64,000 nucleotides of DNA from Actinacidiphila alni (GTDB lineage: Bacteria; Actinomycetota; Actinomycetes; Streptomycetales; Streptomycetaceae), in the NCBI RefSeq assembly GCF_900112845.1, contig NZ_FONG01000014.1:1-64000 (forward strand), written 5' to 3'. Positions 33,193 through 41,516 of the stretch are shown piece after piece; position 1 is the first letter of the stretch; each line of letters opens with the position of its first letter. Made by a program: the position numbers and the translations under genes. The notes under the pieces are model-generated. The model was not told the origin of the DNA. It worked only from the letters and a program-made list of their open reading frames with translations, and did no database searches.

Positions 33193-34081
33193 CACCGCTG
33201 ACAGCGCGGACCCGGGCACGGCCGGGAGCGAGACCGCCCTGCGGATCGCGTACTCCCCCTGCCCCAACGACACCTTCGTCTTCCACGCGTGGGCGCACGG
33301 TCTGGTGCCGGACGCGCCGCCGCTGGACGTGACCTTCGCCGACATCGACATCACCAACGCGATGGCCGAGCGCGGCGAGTCGGACGTGCTCAAGGTGTCG
33401 TACGCGGTGCTGCCGTGGGTGCTCGACGAGTACGCGCTGCTGCCCTGCGGCGGCGCGCTGGGCCGCGGCTGCGGTCCGCTGGTGCTCACCAAGGACGCGG
33501 GCAGCGGTACGGGGGCGGACCTGTCGGGGAAGACGGTCGCGGTGCCGAGCGAGCGCTCGACGGCGTATCTGCTGTTCCGGCTGTGGGCGGCGGACCAGGT
33601 GCCGGGTGGCGTCGGCGAGATCGTGGTGCTGCCCTTCCACGAGATCATGCCCGCGGTACGGGACGGCCGGGTGGACGCGGGCCTGGTGATCCACGAGGCG
33701 CGCTTCACGTACCAGAATTACGGCCTGCACAAGCTCGCCGACATGGGCGAGCACTGGGAGGCGACCACCGGGCTGCCGATCCCGCTGGGCGCGATCATCG
33801 CCAAGCGCTCGCTCGGCAAGGAGCGGCTGCACGCGCTCGCCGAGGCGGCCCGCACCTCGGTGCGGATGGCGTGGGACGACCCGGAGCCGTCGCGCGACTA
33901 CGTGCTGGCGCACTCGCAGGAAATGGACCCGGCGGTCGCGGACCAGCACATCGGGCTGTACGTCAACGAGTTCACGGCGGATCTGGGCGAGGACGGATAC
34001 GCCGCCGTACGCGGGCTGTTGACGCGGGCCGCGGCCGAGGGCCTGGTGCCGCCGCTCGGTCCTGACGCGCTCGCTTTCTGA
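33182..34081 (+). CDS. mqnD: 1,4-dihydroxy-6-naphthoate synthase
   Basis: 299 residues from ATG 33182, which overlaps the end of mqnB by 11 bp and follows a TTGGAGG ribosome site. Periplasmic-binding-protein-like enzyme of the futalosine pathway acting on cyclic dehypoxanthinyl futalosine. Signatures are RIAYSPCPNDTFVFHAW near residue 21, DITNAMAERGESDVLKVSYAVLPWV (quoted in part), and VIHEARFTYQNYGLHKLADMGEHWE (quoted in part). MqnA and MqnC are not in this window. Confidence 0.96.
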   Translation: MTTDTADSADPGTAGSETALRIAYSPCPNDTFVFHAWAHGLVPDAPPLDVTFADIDITNAMAERGESDVLKVSYAVLPWVLDEYALLPCGGALGRGCGPLVLTKDAGSGTGADLSGKTVAVPSERSTAYLLFRLWAADQVPGGVGEIVVLPFHEIMPAVRDGRVDAGLVIHEARFTYQNYGLHKLADMGEHWEATTGLPIPLGAIIAKRSLGKERLHALAEAARTSVRMAWDDPEPSRDYVLAHSQEMDPAVADQHIGLYVNEFTADLGEDGYAAVRGLLTRAAAEGLVPPLGPDALAF

Positions 34082-34152
34082 CCGATTGTTTTGCCGACTG
34101 GCCGGAATTCACCGGGCGACTTCGGCCGTTGACTTCGGCCCTTGAGTGCGTC

Positions 34153-34189
34153 GGTGCTTTGCCGGAAGGAGAGCTTCCGGCAAAGCACC
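34153..34189. terminator. long hairpin between mqnD and the cold-shock gene
   Basis: 16-bp perfect stem (34153-34168 with 34174-34189) and GAGAG loop, between two convergent genes. A short A-run follows on the plus strand. A bidirectional terminator is the simplest reading. Confidence 0.85.
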
Positions 34190-34222
34190 GCTAAAAGCGG
34201 CCAACTCCCATACGGGCGGCGC

Positions 34223-34606
34223 TCATACGTCGAGCTGGTCGGCGACCACCCGCAGCACCGAGGCGATCTTGTGTCCATGGGCCTTGTCGGGATAGCGGCC
34301 GCGTTGCAGGGAACGCGCGACGTCTTCGAGCAGCGTGGTCAGATCCTGAACGATCGGGAGCAGCTCATCGGGTTTACGGCGCTGTGCCGCCGCGACCGAG
34401 GGCGCCGGGTCCAGAAGAGTCACGGAAAGCGCCTGATCACCGCGCTGACCTGCGACGACGCCGAATTCCACGCGCTGGCCGGGCTTGAGTGCAGCGACTC
34501 CGTCAGGCAGCACCGACGAGTGCACGAAGACGTCGCCGCCGTCATCGCGGGAGAGAAAGCCGAAGCCCTTCTCGCTGTTGAACCACTTGACCTTGCCGGT
34601 AGGCAC
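34223..34606 (-). CDS. cold-shock-domain protein with C-terminal extension
   Basis: 127 residues from GTG 34606, after a GAGG ribosome site. Residues 1-66 are a CspA-type OB fold with RNP1 KGFGFLSRDDGG and RNP2 DVFVHSSVL. Residues 67-127 form an extra helical domain (LLPIVQDLTTLLEDVARSLQ, then ASVLRVVADQLDV). It is thus about twice the length of CspA; this longer form is a regular Streptomyces type. RNA or ssDNA binding is expected; the partner of the extra domain is unknown. Confidence 0.92.
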   Translation of the reverse strand: MPTGKVKWFNSEKGFGFLSRDDGGDVFVHSSVLPDGVAALKPGQRVEFGVVAGQRGDQALSVTLLDPAPSVAAAQRRKPDELLPIVQDLTTLLEDVARSLQRGRYPDKAHGHKIASVLRVVADQLDV

Positions 34607-34771
34607 GTCCGACCTCGTCCTCATTGCTCGAAACGACTCCGAATAAGACATCAGCGGGTCCATCGGAGACCCGCTGGCACCAAGGCTAATGGCCTGGTGC
34701 TGTGTGACAAGACGCCAAGGTCCCGTTCCCCGGCCGCTCGACCGCCCCCTGAACGGATCTACCCTTGTCCG

Positions 34772-35008
34772 GTGAGCAAACAAACCATGGGCCCCGGTGA
34801 CCTCCTGGTCCGTACCGGCGCCGTCGTCTTCCTCGTGGGCGCGGTCGGCACCCTCGTCACCGTCGCGCCGCTGCTGCTGGGCACGAGCACCCTGCCGACG
34901 CCCGCGTATTTCGTGTCGATGCTGATGGGGGTGGGTCTGGCGATCGCGCTGTGCGGGCTGCTGCGGTCCGCGCTGGCGCAACGGCAGGCCGCGGCCCCGC
35001 GCCGCTAG
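34772..35008 (+). CDS. small two-helix membrane protein
   Basis: 78 residues from GTG 34772. Two hydrophobic segments (about 9-31, LLVRTGAVVFLVGAVGTLVTVAP in part, and 44-67, FVSMLMGVGLAIALCGLL) with a short outer loop LLGTSTLPTPAY, ending in a basic tail. No family recognised. Divergent from the cold-shock gene and convergent with the HAD gene; apparently monocistronic. Confidence 0.7.
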   Translation: MSKQTMGPGDLLVRTGAVVFLVGAVGTLVTVAPLLLGTSTLPTPAYFVSMLMGVGLAIALCGLLRSALAQRQAAAPRR

Positions 35009-35048
35009 CCGGGGCTCGCGGTACGGAGCACGGGGTGACGGCCGCGGC

Positions 35049-35705
35049 TCAGGCGGCCGTCGCCGTGTGCGCCGCGAACCAGGCGGGAAATTCGGTGAGG
35101 TCGTTCAGGACGACGTCCGCGCCCGCCTCGCGCAGTTCCGCCGCGTCGCACGGGCCGGTGGCCACCGCGACCGACAGCGCGCCCGCCTTGCGGGCACCGC
35201 GGACGTCGCCGATGTGGTCGCCGACGTAGACGCTCGCGCCGTACTCGGTCAGCGCCTCCGCCTTCGCCTCGGCCCACAGCCAGCCGCGCAGCTCGGCGTC
35301 GATGCCGACGTGGGCCAGGTGCAGTTCGGCGTTCGGGCCGTACTTCGCGGTGACGACCACCGGCCGGCCGCCCGCGGCCCGTACCGCCGCCACCGCCTCG
35401 ACCGCGCCGGGCATCGCGGGCGTCGGGGCGATCGCGTGGTCCGGGTACAGCTCCCGGTAGAGGTCGGCGACCTCCGCGACCCGCTCCTGCGGATACCAGT
35501 TGGCCAGTTCGTCGTCCAGCGGCGGCCCCAGCCGGGACACCACCAGGTCCGTGTCGATCCACACGCCCGTCTCCACGACGAGCCGGTCGTAGACGGCCTT
35601 GATCCCCGGGCGCGAGTCGATCAGCGTCATGTCGAGGTCGAACCCGACGGTGAGCTGCGCGGGCTTGGGCGGTACGAGGTCGCGGTTCGTCGTCACGCCG
35701 ACCAT
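35049..35705 (-). CDS. HAD-family hydrolase, phosphoglycolate-phosphatase-like
   Basis: 218 residues from ATG 35705. HAD motif I is VGFDLDMTLIDS (nucleophile Asp and acid/base Asp), a cap domain spans about 35-105, motif II is VVVTAKYG, the motif III Lys lies in WAEAKAEAL, and motif IV is VYVGDHIGDVRGARKAG. Subclass I cap as in Gph and beta-phosphoglucomutase. Substrate cannot be read. It is 48 bp downstream of the membrane protein gene on the same strand. Confidence 0.88.
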   Translation of the reverse strand: MVGVTTNRDLVPPKPAQLTVGFDLDMTLIDSRPGIKAVYDRLVVETGVWIDTDLVVSRLGPPLDDELANWYPQERVAEVADLYRELYPDHAIAPTPAMPGAVEAVAAVRAAGGRPVVVTAKYGPNAELHLAHVGIDAELRGWLWAEAKAEALTEYGASVYVGDHIGDVRGARKAGALSVAVATGPCDAAELREAGADVVLNDLTEFPAWFAAHTATAA

Positions 35706-35753
35706 TGTCTCCCGACAGGTCAAACGGTTTCCGGGGTGCCCCACAAGGGGCAC

Positions 35754-36740
35754 TCACGCCGGGCGGCGGGCCCGCCACAGCAGGTAGAGGGCCGAGCCGA
35801 CGGCCGCGATGCGGATCGTGGCGGGGTAGGCGTCCTGGAACGCCTGGCCCATCTGGCCCTGCGCGATGGGGTCGCCCCATTTGCCGGCGTCGCGGCCCCA
35901 GACCCAGACGATCATGCCGACGGCGGTGGCGCCGGGAATGCCGAGGATGCCGAATTTGGCCTGCTTGCGGGTGAGTTGGCGGGAGAGGTAGCCCGTGAGC
36001 CAGCCGAGGCCGAGCGGGATCAGCGAGCCGATGACCGCGCCGACGATCAGCAGCCCGGCGGCGAGCAGCGGCAGCGGCGCCCAGGCGACCGTACGGGGGC
36101 CGCCGCGGCGCGGCAGCAGGCGGCGGCGCGGCCGGGGCGCGGCCACGTCCTCCTCGTAGGCGTCGTCGGCCCCGGCGTCGTCCTCGTCCGCCGCCGCCTC
36201 GATCGCGGCGGGCAGGCGTCGCGGCGCCTTCGCCGGGCCCCCGGCGTCGTCCAGTTCCTCGTCGTCCAGCGGGATGAAGACGCCGCCGGTCATACCGGGC
36301 AGGCCGGTCAGCTCGTCGCCCGGCCGCAGCCGCCCGTCGCCGGGCCCGCCGCGCTGCCACCACTCCCCCGTGCCGCGCCCCTGCGCCCGGGGCTTGTCCA
36401 GGTCGGGCCGGGCGGGACCGTCGCCGGGCGCGCGGGTCTTCGGTACGGCGTAGGGGCCGTACGGGCCCGCCGTCGCCGCGGGCGAGGGGCCGTCGGAGAG
36501 TCCGGCGGAAGCCGGGGACGTGCCGCCGGCCGCCGCCTCCACGACCTCGTCGGGGCTGCCGATCCGTCCGAGGATGCGCCGTACGGTCGCCGGGCTGTCG
36601 CTGCCCTTGCGCTCGCGGTCGATGTCGTCGCGGAGCTGCGCGACGAGCCGCATGCGCTGGGAGGCGGGCAGCGCGGCCTGCGCGAGATCGCCGACCCGGC
36701 TGAGGTAGTCGAACACCATCCGGTCGCTCTCGACGCCCAC
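35754..36740 (-). CDS. HAAS-like membrane protein
   Basis: 328 residues from GTG 36740, which is well spaced from an AAGGGGG ribosome site; a TTG two codons earlier is the alternative. Residues 5-70 resemble the HAAS/DUF1700 helical signalling domain (FDYLSRVGDLAQAALPAS, then LGRIGSPDEVVEAA). A disordered Pro/Gly/Asp region of about 130 residues follows, then three or four membrane helices (about 225-328). HAAS domains typically pair with PadR regulators, but none is adjacent. Function unknown. Confidence 0.75.
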   Translation of the reverse strand: MGVESDRMVFDYLSRVGDLAQAALPASQRMRLVAQLRDDIDRERKGSDSPATVRRILGRIGSPDEVVEAAAGGTSPASAGLSDGPSPAATAGPYGPYAVPKTRAPGDGPARPDLDKPRAQGRGTGEWWQRGGPGDGRLRPGDELTGLPGMTGGVFIPLDDEELDDAGGPAKAPRRLPAAIEAAADEDDAGADDAYEEDVAAPRPRRRLLPRRGGPRTVAWAPLPLLAAGLLIVGAVIGSLIPLGLGWLTGYLSRQLTRKQAKFGILGIPGATAVGMIVWVWGRDAGKWGDPIAQGQMGQAFQDAYPATIRIAAVGSALYLLWRARRPA

Positions 36741-36934
36741 CGCCAAGCCCCCTTCTCCCGCCGGTTTCTCCGGCCCGCGCCCGGCACCGCACCACGACCG
36801 TACCCGTCCGCCGTCGTGACTGTCGTCACCCCGCGCCCGCGCCCGGATTTTCGAACCCTCAGCCCTGGTGCGAGCGCCGCCGGGGCGCGCGCGACGGGCC
36901 GGTGCCCGCGGCCGAGGGGGCTAATGTGGGACGG

Positions 36935-39460
36935 ATGACGACCGGAGGCCAAGGCTCTGCCCCGCGCACGCTCGCGGAGGACCTGCGCGCACGTGACGAC
37001 GAGGCGCTGGTCCGGCTGCTGCGCGCCCGGCCGGACCTGCTGAGCCCCGTTCCGAACGACCTGACGCAGCTCGCCACCCGCGCCTCCACCCGGACCTCGG
37101 TCGTACGCGCGCTGGAGCACCTGGACCGCTTCACCCAGCAGGTCGCCGAGGCGCTGGCGGTCACCGCCGACCCGTGCCCGTACGCGACACTGCTCACGCT
37201 GCTGACCGGCGGTCCCGGGCCCGCCGCGCACGGCGAACCGCTGCCGCCGGAGACCGTCGAGGCGGTGACGGCCGCGCTGCCGCGCGCGGTGGACGTGCTG
37301 CGGGCGCGGGCGCTGCTGTGGGGCGGCGACGACCGGCTGCGGCTGGTGCGCACCGCGCGCGACGTGCTGGCGCCGGCCGCCACGGTGCCGTCCGCGACCG
37401 GCCTCGGCCCGTCCGTGAGCGAGGCGACGGCGGGCATGTCGCCGTCCCGGCTCCAGGAGATCCTCGCCGACGCGGGGCTGCCCGCCACCCACGACCCGAT
37501 GAGCGCCGTCACCGCGCTGGCCGGGCTCTTCGCGGACGGCGTACGGACGGCCGCGCTGGTGGGGAGCGCGCCGGACGACGCGCGCGCGGTGCTCGACCGG
37601 CTGGTGTGGGGGCCGCCGTACGGCGAGGTGCGGGACGCGACGGTGCCGGTACGGGCGGCCGACGCCGTCACACCCGTGCAGTGGCTGCTGGCGCGCGGCC
37701 TGCTGCTGCCGGCCGGGCAGCACAATGTGCTGCTGCCGCGCGAGGCGGCGCTGAGCCTGCGCGGCGGCCGGGCGCACCGCACGCCCGAGCCGACGCCGCC
37801 CGCGGTGACGCCGGTGCCGCGCACCGAGCGGACGGTGGACCTGACGGCGGCCGGGCAGGCGCTCACGGCGGTCGGCACGGTCGGCGAGCTGCTGCGCGAG
37901 TGGCAGACCGGCGGCCCTGCCGTGCTGCGCGCGGGCGGCATCAGCGTCCGCGACCTCAAGCGGACCGCGACCGCCCTGGACCTGACCGAGCCGCAGGCCG
38001 CCTTCTGGCTCGAACTGGCCTACGCGGCCGGGCTGATCGCCACCGACGGCGAGGTGGACGAGGCGTACGCGCCGACGCCCGCCGCCGACCTGTGGCTGCA
38101 ACAGCCCGCGCAGGAGCGCTGGGCGGCGCTGGCCGCGGCCTGGCTGACCGCGACCCGCACGCCGGGCGTGGTCGGCACCCGGGACGCCAAGGGGCGCGCG
38201 CTGTCCGCGCTCGGCCCCGACCTGGACCGTTCGCTCGCGCCCCGGGTGCGCCGCCGCACCCTGCGGATACTGGCCGAGCTGCCGCCGGGTTCGGCCGCCG
38301 CGCCCGACGAGCTGCTGGCCCGGCTGCGCTGGGACAGGCCGCTGCGGCCCGGCGCCGACGCGCTGCGCGCGGACCTGCTGCGCTGGACGCTCCAGGACGC
38401 CGAGAATCTGGGCCTGACCGGGCGCGGCGCGCTCGCCGCGCACGCCAGGCCGCTGCTGGCCTGGCACTCCGCCGCCGAACTGTCGGCCGCCACCGTCGCC
38501 GCCGCCGGTCTGCTGGGGCCGCTGCTGCCGGAACCGCTGGACCATGTGCTGCTCCAGGCTGACCTCACGGCGGTGGCGCCCGGCCCGCTGATGGCTCCGC
38601 TCGCCGAGACCCTCGGGGTGCTGGCCGACATCGAGTCCAAGGGCGGCGCGACCGTCTACCGCTTCACACCGGAGTCGGTGCGCCGCGCCCTGGACGCCGG
38701 GCGGACCGCCGCCGAACTGCAGGACTTCCTCACCGCGCACTCGCGCACCCCGGTGCCGCAGCCGCTCAGCTATCTGATCGACGACGTGGCGCGCAGGCAC
38801 GGCACGCTGCGGGTCGGCGCGGCCTCGGCGTATCTGCGCTGCGACGACGACGCGCTGCTCACCGAGCTGCTGGCGGACCGGCGCGCGGCCGGGCTCGGCC
38901 TGCGCCGCCTGGCGCCGACGGTGCTCGCGGCGCAGTCGGAGCCGGGCGTGCTGCTGGACAAGCTGCGCTCGATGGGTCTGGCCCCGGCCGCGGAATCCGC
39001 CGACGGGGATGTGCTGATCACCCGGGCCGACGCCCGCCGCACCCCGCCGCGTACGCCGCCGGCGCCGGTCACGGACGGGCCGCCGGTGCCGGCGGGGCCG
39101 CTGCTGGGGGCCGCGGTGAAGGCGATCCGCGCGGGCGACCGCGCGTCCACGGCCGTCCGACGCTCCCCCGCCGATTCCGCGGCGCCCACCACGGGTTCGA
39201 CGGGCGCCGCCTCGGGTGACGGCCTGCCGCGTACGCCCGCGGCCGACACGCTCGCCACCATGCAGGCCGCGGTGCTCAGCGGCGAGTCGCTGTGGATCGG
39301 CTACGTCAACGCCGAGGGCTCGGCCAGCCAGCGGGTGATCGCGCCGGTCCGGGTGGAGGGCGGCTATGTGACCGCGTACGACCACACCGTGGACGAGATG
39401 CGGACCTTCGCGCTGCACCGCGTCACGGGCGTCTCGGAACTGGCCGAGGACTCTGCCTGA
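36935..39460 (+). CDS. helicase-associated protein (XPB-N/Helicase_C_3-like, WYL domain)
   Basis: 841 residues from ATG 36935. No Walker motifs. The N-terminal region has winged-helix-like segments (LAEDLRARDDEALVRLLRARPDL, split), and the central part (about 510-640) shows the XPB/Ssl2 N-terminal-like fold with DHVLLQADLTAVAPGPL and LSYLIDDVARRHGTLRVG. The end (about 760-830) is a WYL-like ligand domain (ESLWIGYVNAEGSASQRVIAPVRVEGG, quoted in part). Actinobacteria carry this protein near the XPB helicase, which lies 2 kb downstream here; a shared DNA-repair or transcription role is inference. Confidence 0.82.
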   Translation: MTTGGQGSAPRTLAEDLRARDDEALVRLLRARPDLLSPVPNDLTQLATRASTRTSVVRALEHLDRFTQQVAEALAVTADPCPYATLLTLLTGGPGPAAHGEPLPPETVEAVTAALPRAVDVLRARALLWGGDDRLRLVRTARDVLAPAATVPSATGLGPSVSEATAGMSPSRLQEILADAGLPATHDPMSAVTALAGLFADGVRTAALVGSAPDDARAVLDRLVWGPPYGEVRDATVPVRAADAVTPVQWLLARGLLLPAGQHNVLLPREAALSLRGGRAHRTPEPTPPAVTPVPRTERTVDLTAAGQALTAVGTVGELLREWQTGGPAVLRAGGISVRDLKRTATALDLTEPQAAFWLELAYAAGLIATDGEVDEAYAPTPAADLWLQQPAQERWAALAAAWLTATRTPGVVGTRDAKGRALSALGPDLDRSLAPRVRRRTLRILAELPPGSAAAPDELLARLRWDRPLRPGADALRADLLRWTLQDAENLGLTGRGALAAHARPLLAWHSAAELSAATVAAAGLLGPLLPEPLDHVLLQADLTAVAPGPLMAPLAETLGVLADIESKGGATVYRFTPESVRRALDAGRTAAELQDFLTAHSRTPVPQPLSYLIDDVARRHGTLRVGAASAYLRCDDDALLTELLADRRAAGLGLRRLAPTVLAAQSEPGVLLDKLRSMGLAPAAESADGDVLITRADARRTPPRTPPAPVTDGPPVPAGPLLGAAVKAIRAGDRASTAVRRSPADSAAPTTGSTGAASGDGLPRTPAADTLATMQAAVLSGESLWIGYVNAEGSASQRVIAPVRVEGGYVTAYDHTVDEMRTFALHRVTGVSELAEDSA

Positions 39461-40403
39461 GCCTGCTGCGTTCCCGGGGGCGTGCCGTGTCCCGCGCGGC
39501 TTCCCGCTCGGCCTCCCGCGCGCTGCGGGCCGCCGCGCGCTGCCTGGCCCGCTCCTGGCCGCCGAACCAGCGGTGCCACCAGTGCCTGCGGCGCGGGTGG
39601 AGGGCGCGGCCGAGGCGCAGGCCCAGCAGCAGGTAGCCGATCAGGGCGCCCGAGGTGTTGAGAATGACGTCGTCGATGTCGAAGGCGCGGCCCTCGACGA
39701 TCGCGCCCTGTGTCGTCTCGACCAGCAGCATCACCAGCGCGGTCAGCACCGCGACGCGCAGCAGGCCGCGCGCCTTGGGGAACAGCACCGGCAGCAGAAT
39801 GCCGAAGGGCACGCCGAGCAGGATGTTGCCGCCGATCTGCTTGACGGTGTCGCGCACATTGGGCTGGTCGAGATAGGCCCTGATCGAGTCGCCCGGCTTG
39901 AGATTGGTGTGGATCAGCGCGTCCGACGACGGTGACGGCACGAGGGTGACCTTCGCCAGCGCCACGGCGAAGGCCACCATGCAGACGATCGCGACGGTGA
40001 GGACGAGGACGCGGGCGAGGGTCGCGTACCAGGAACGGCGTTGCAGCAGCGGGGTGGTGGGCGGCTGCTGGGGGGTGCGCGGGGCGGGCGCGGGCCTGGT
40101 CCTGGGCTTGGGTTTGGCCGGGGGGCCGGGCTTCTTCGCGGCCGCGGGCCGCGCTTTTGACGCGGGCTTCGCCTTCGTCGCGGGTCCGGGGGCCGACCGG
40201 GAGGCCGTCCACGCCTTGGGCCAGAGCGGGAACGTCCGGCCGGCGGACGGGGCCGGTGCGGCCTTCGTACGGGTCCGCGCCTCCCCGGCCGGCTTCGCGG
40301 GCGCTTTCGCCGCCGCCTTGCCGGCGGCCGCCGTCCCGGCGCGCCTGCCGACGCCGAACGTCCTTCCGGGCTTTCCGGGCTGCTTCCCGGCCTTCGCCGC
40401 CAT
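39423..40403 (-). CDS. VanZ-like membrane protein with long basic tail
   Basis: 326 residues from ATG 40403. The first 120 residues are a Lys/Ala/Pro/Arg-rich cytoplasmic tail. Four to five membrane helices follow (about 128-265), with the VanZ-type signatures LKPGDSIRAYLDQPNVRDTVKQIGGNILLGVPFGILLPVL (core NILLGVPFGILLPVL) and DIDDVILNTSGALIGYLLL. The end is another Arg-rich tail. VanZ relatives alter envelope sensitivity to glycopeptides, but most are uncharacterised. Its 3' end overlaps the convergent gene by 38 bp. Confidence 0.82.
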   Translation of the reverse strand: MAAKAGKQPGKPGRTFGVGRRAGTAAAGKAAAKAPAKPAGEARTRTKAAPAPSAGRTFPLWPKAWTASRSAPGPATKAKPASKARPAAAKKPGPPAKPKPRTRPAPAPRTPQQPPTTPLLQRRSWYATLARVLVLTVAIVCMVAFAVALAKVTLVPSPSSDALIHTNLKPGDSIRAYLDQPNVRDTVKQIGGNILLGVPFGILLPVLFPKARGLLRVAVLTALVMLLVETTQGAIVEGRAFDIDDVILNTSGALIGYLLLGLRLGRALHPRRRHWWHRWFGGQERARQRAAARSAREAEREAARDTARPRERSRLRQSPRPVPRRP

Positions 40404-40533
40404 GGGCCCCTTGCCCCCCCTCGTACGGGTGCCTCCGGCGGGCACCGTCAAGACGCCGCATACCCGGGCTCGGCCGCCGTACGCCGTACGCGTCGGCGCT
40501 GCGGCGGCCGATACCCGTCAGGGGTGCGGGAGT

Positions 40534-41331
40534 TCAGCCGTGCCGGCCGCGACGGCGCGTCGCCGCCACGAACAGTCCGCCGATGCCCAAGGCGCCGGCC
40601 GCCGCCGCGGCCAGCCACTCAGTCCCGTCGGAGCCGGTGTGCGGCAGCTGCCCGGGCGTCGTCGTCGACGGCGTACCCGGTGTCGCGGGCGTGCTCGGCG
40701 TCCCGGGACGGGTGCTCGGGGGCGTCGTCGGAGGCGAGGTCGGAGGCGTGGACGACGTGGTCGGAGGAGTCGTGGGCGGGGTCGTCGGTGGAGTTGTGGG
40801 GGGTGTGGTCGGCGGGGTCGTGGGGGGCGTCGTCGGAGGGGTCGTAGGCGGGGTCGTGGGGGGCGTCGTCGGCGGAGGGGTCGTAGGCGGGGTCGTGGGA
40901 GGAGTTGTGGGGGGCGTGGTCGGAGGAGTCGTCGGCGGGGTCGTGGGGGGCGTCGTAGGCGGAGTGGTCGGCGGGGTCGTCGGCGGAGTGGTGGGAGGCG
41001 TGGTGGGAGGGGTCGTCGACGGCGTGGGCGAGCACGACTCGCTGTCGCTCGGCGACGGCCAGCCCGTGTCGGGCGGCGAGGACCAGCCCGTGTCGGTGTC
41101 CGGCGGCGACGACCAGCCCGTGTCCGTGTAGGACGGCGAACCGTAGCCGTCGTTCGACGCGGCGCCGGCCGAGCCGGGCAGCAGCAGTCCGGCCGCGGCC
41201 ATCACGGCCGCGCCGACGACGACCGTGGACGCGGCGACGGCGCGCAGCGGTCGGCGCTCACGCGGCGCGGCGGCGGCCGCGGAATCGGTGGCGGAGGAAT
41301 CGGCAGGGGTGGGGGACGGTTGGTTGTCCAT
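40534..41331 (-). CDS. LPXTG surface protein with Thr/Pro stalk
   Basis: 265 residues from ATG 41331. A basic segment and hydrophobic export signal (about 28-57, ending GSAGAAS) precede a short Ser/Asp/Trp-rich head with DTGWSSPPDTDTGWSSPPD repeats. Then come 21 TTPP units (residues 106-190) and a sorting signal LPHTG (229-233) with membrane helix and RRRGRHG tail. This is a typical sortase-anchored wall protein whose stalk spans the peptidoglycan. No sortase gene is adjacent. The repeated Thr are likely O-mannosylation targets; function of the head is unknown. Confidence 0.85.
   Translation of the reverse strand: MDNQPSPTPADSSATDSAAAAAPRERRPLRAVAASTVVVGAAVMAAAGLLLPGSAGAASNDGYGSPSYTDTGWSSPPDTDTGWSSPPDTGWPSPSDSESCSPTPSTTPPTTPPTTPPTTPPTTPPTTPPTTPPTTPPTTPPTTPPTTPPTTPPPTTPPTTPPTTPPTTPPTTPPTTPPTTPPTTPPTTPPTTSSTPPTSPPTTPPSTRPGTPSTPATPGTPSTTTPGQLPHTGSDGTEWLAAAAAGALGIGGLFVAATRRRGRHG
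40762..41016. repeat. 12-bp coding repeat (TTPP stalk)
   Basis: About 21 near-identical 12-bp units encode Thr-Thr-Pro-Pro, with one extra Pro codon in the middle. Third positions vary between units, so the repeat is old or maintained at protein level. It is likely to vary in copy number among strains. Confidence 0.9.
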
Positions 41332-41516
41332 AGCGGGCAGATAACCGCAGGCGTTCCGCGACGCGCCGAGCGCCACGAAGCGTGGCTCGGGAGTTTCGCA
41401 CGAATGGCGAACAAACACGCCCAGGGTTGGCCGCCGTCCGGGTGAACCGCGACACGCAGCCGTGACGGCCATTCGCAGTACAATTCTCTGTTCGATCCCG
41501 TCCGTGGAGGTAATGC

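Noticed and set aside
36308..39418. Minus-strand frame of over 1000 codons opposite the XPB-N/WYL gene
   Set aside because: Composition is Arg/Gly/His-rich with no domain, and the plus strand has a full protein with WYL and XPB-like regions.
40762..41016. CRISPR-like array
   Set aside because: The 12-bp repeats are a contiguous Thr/Pro coding tract without spacers.
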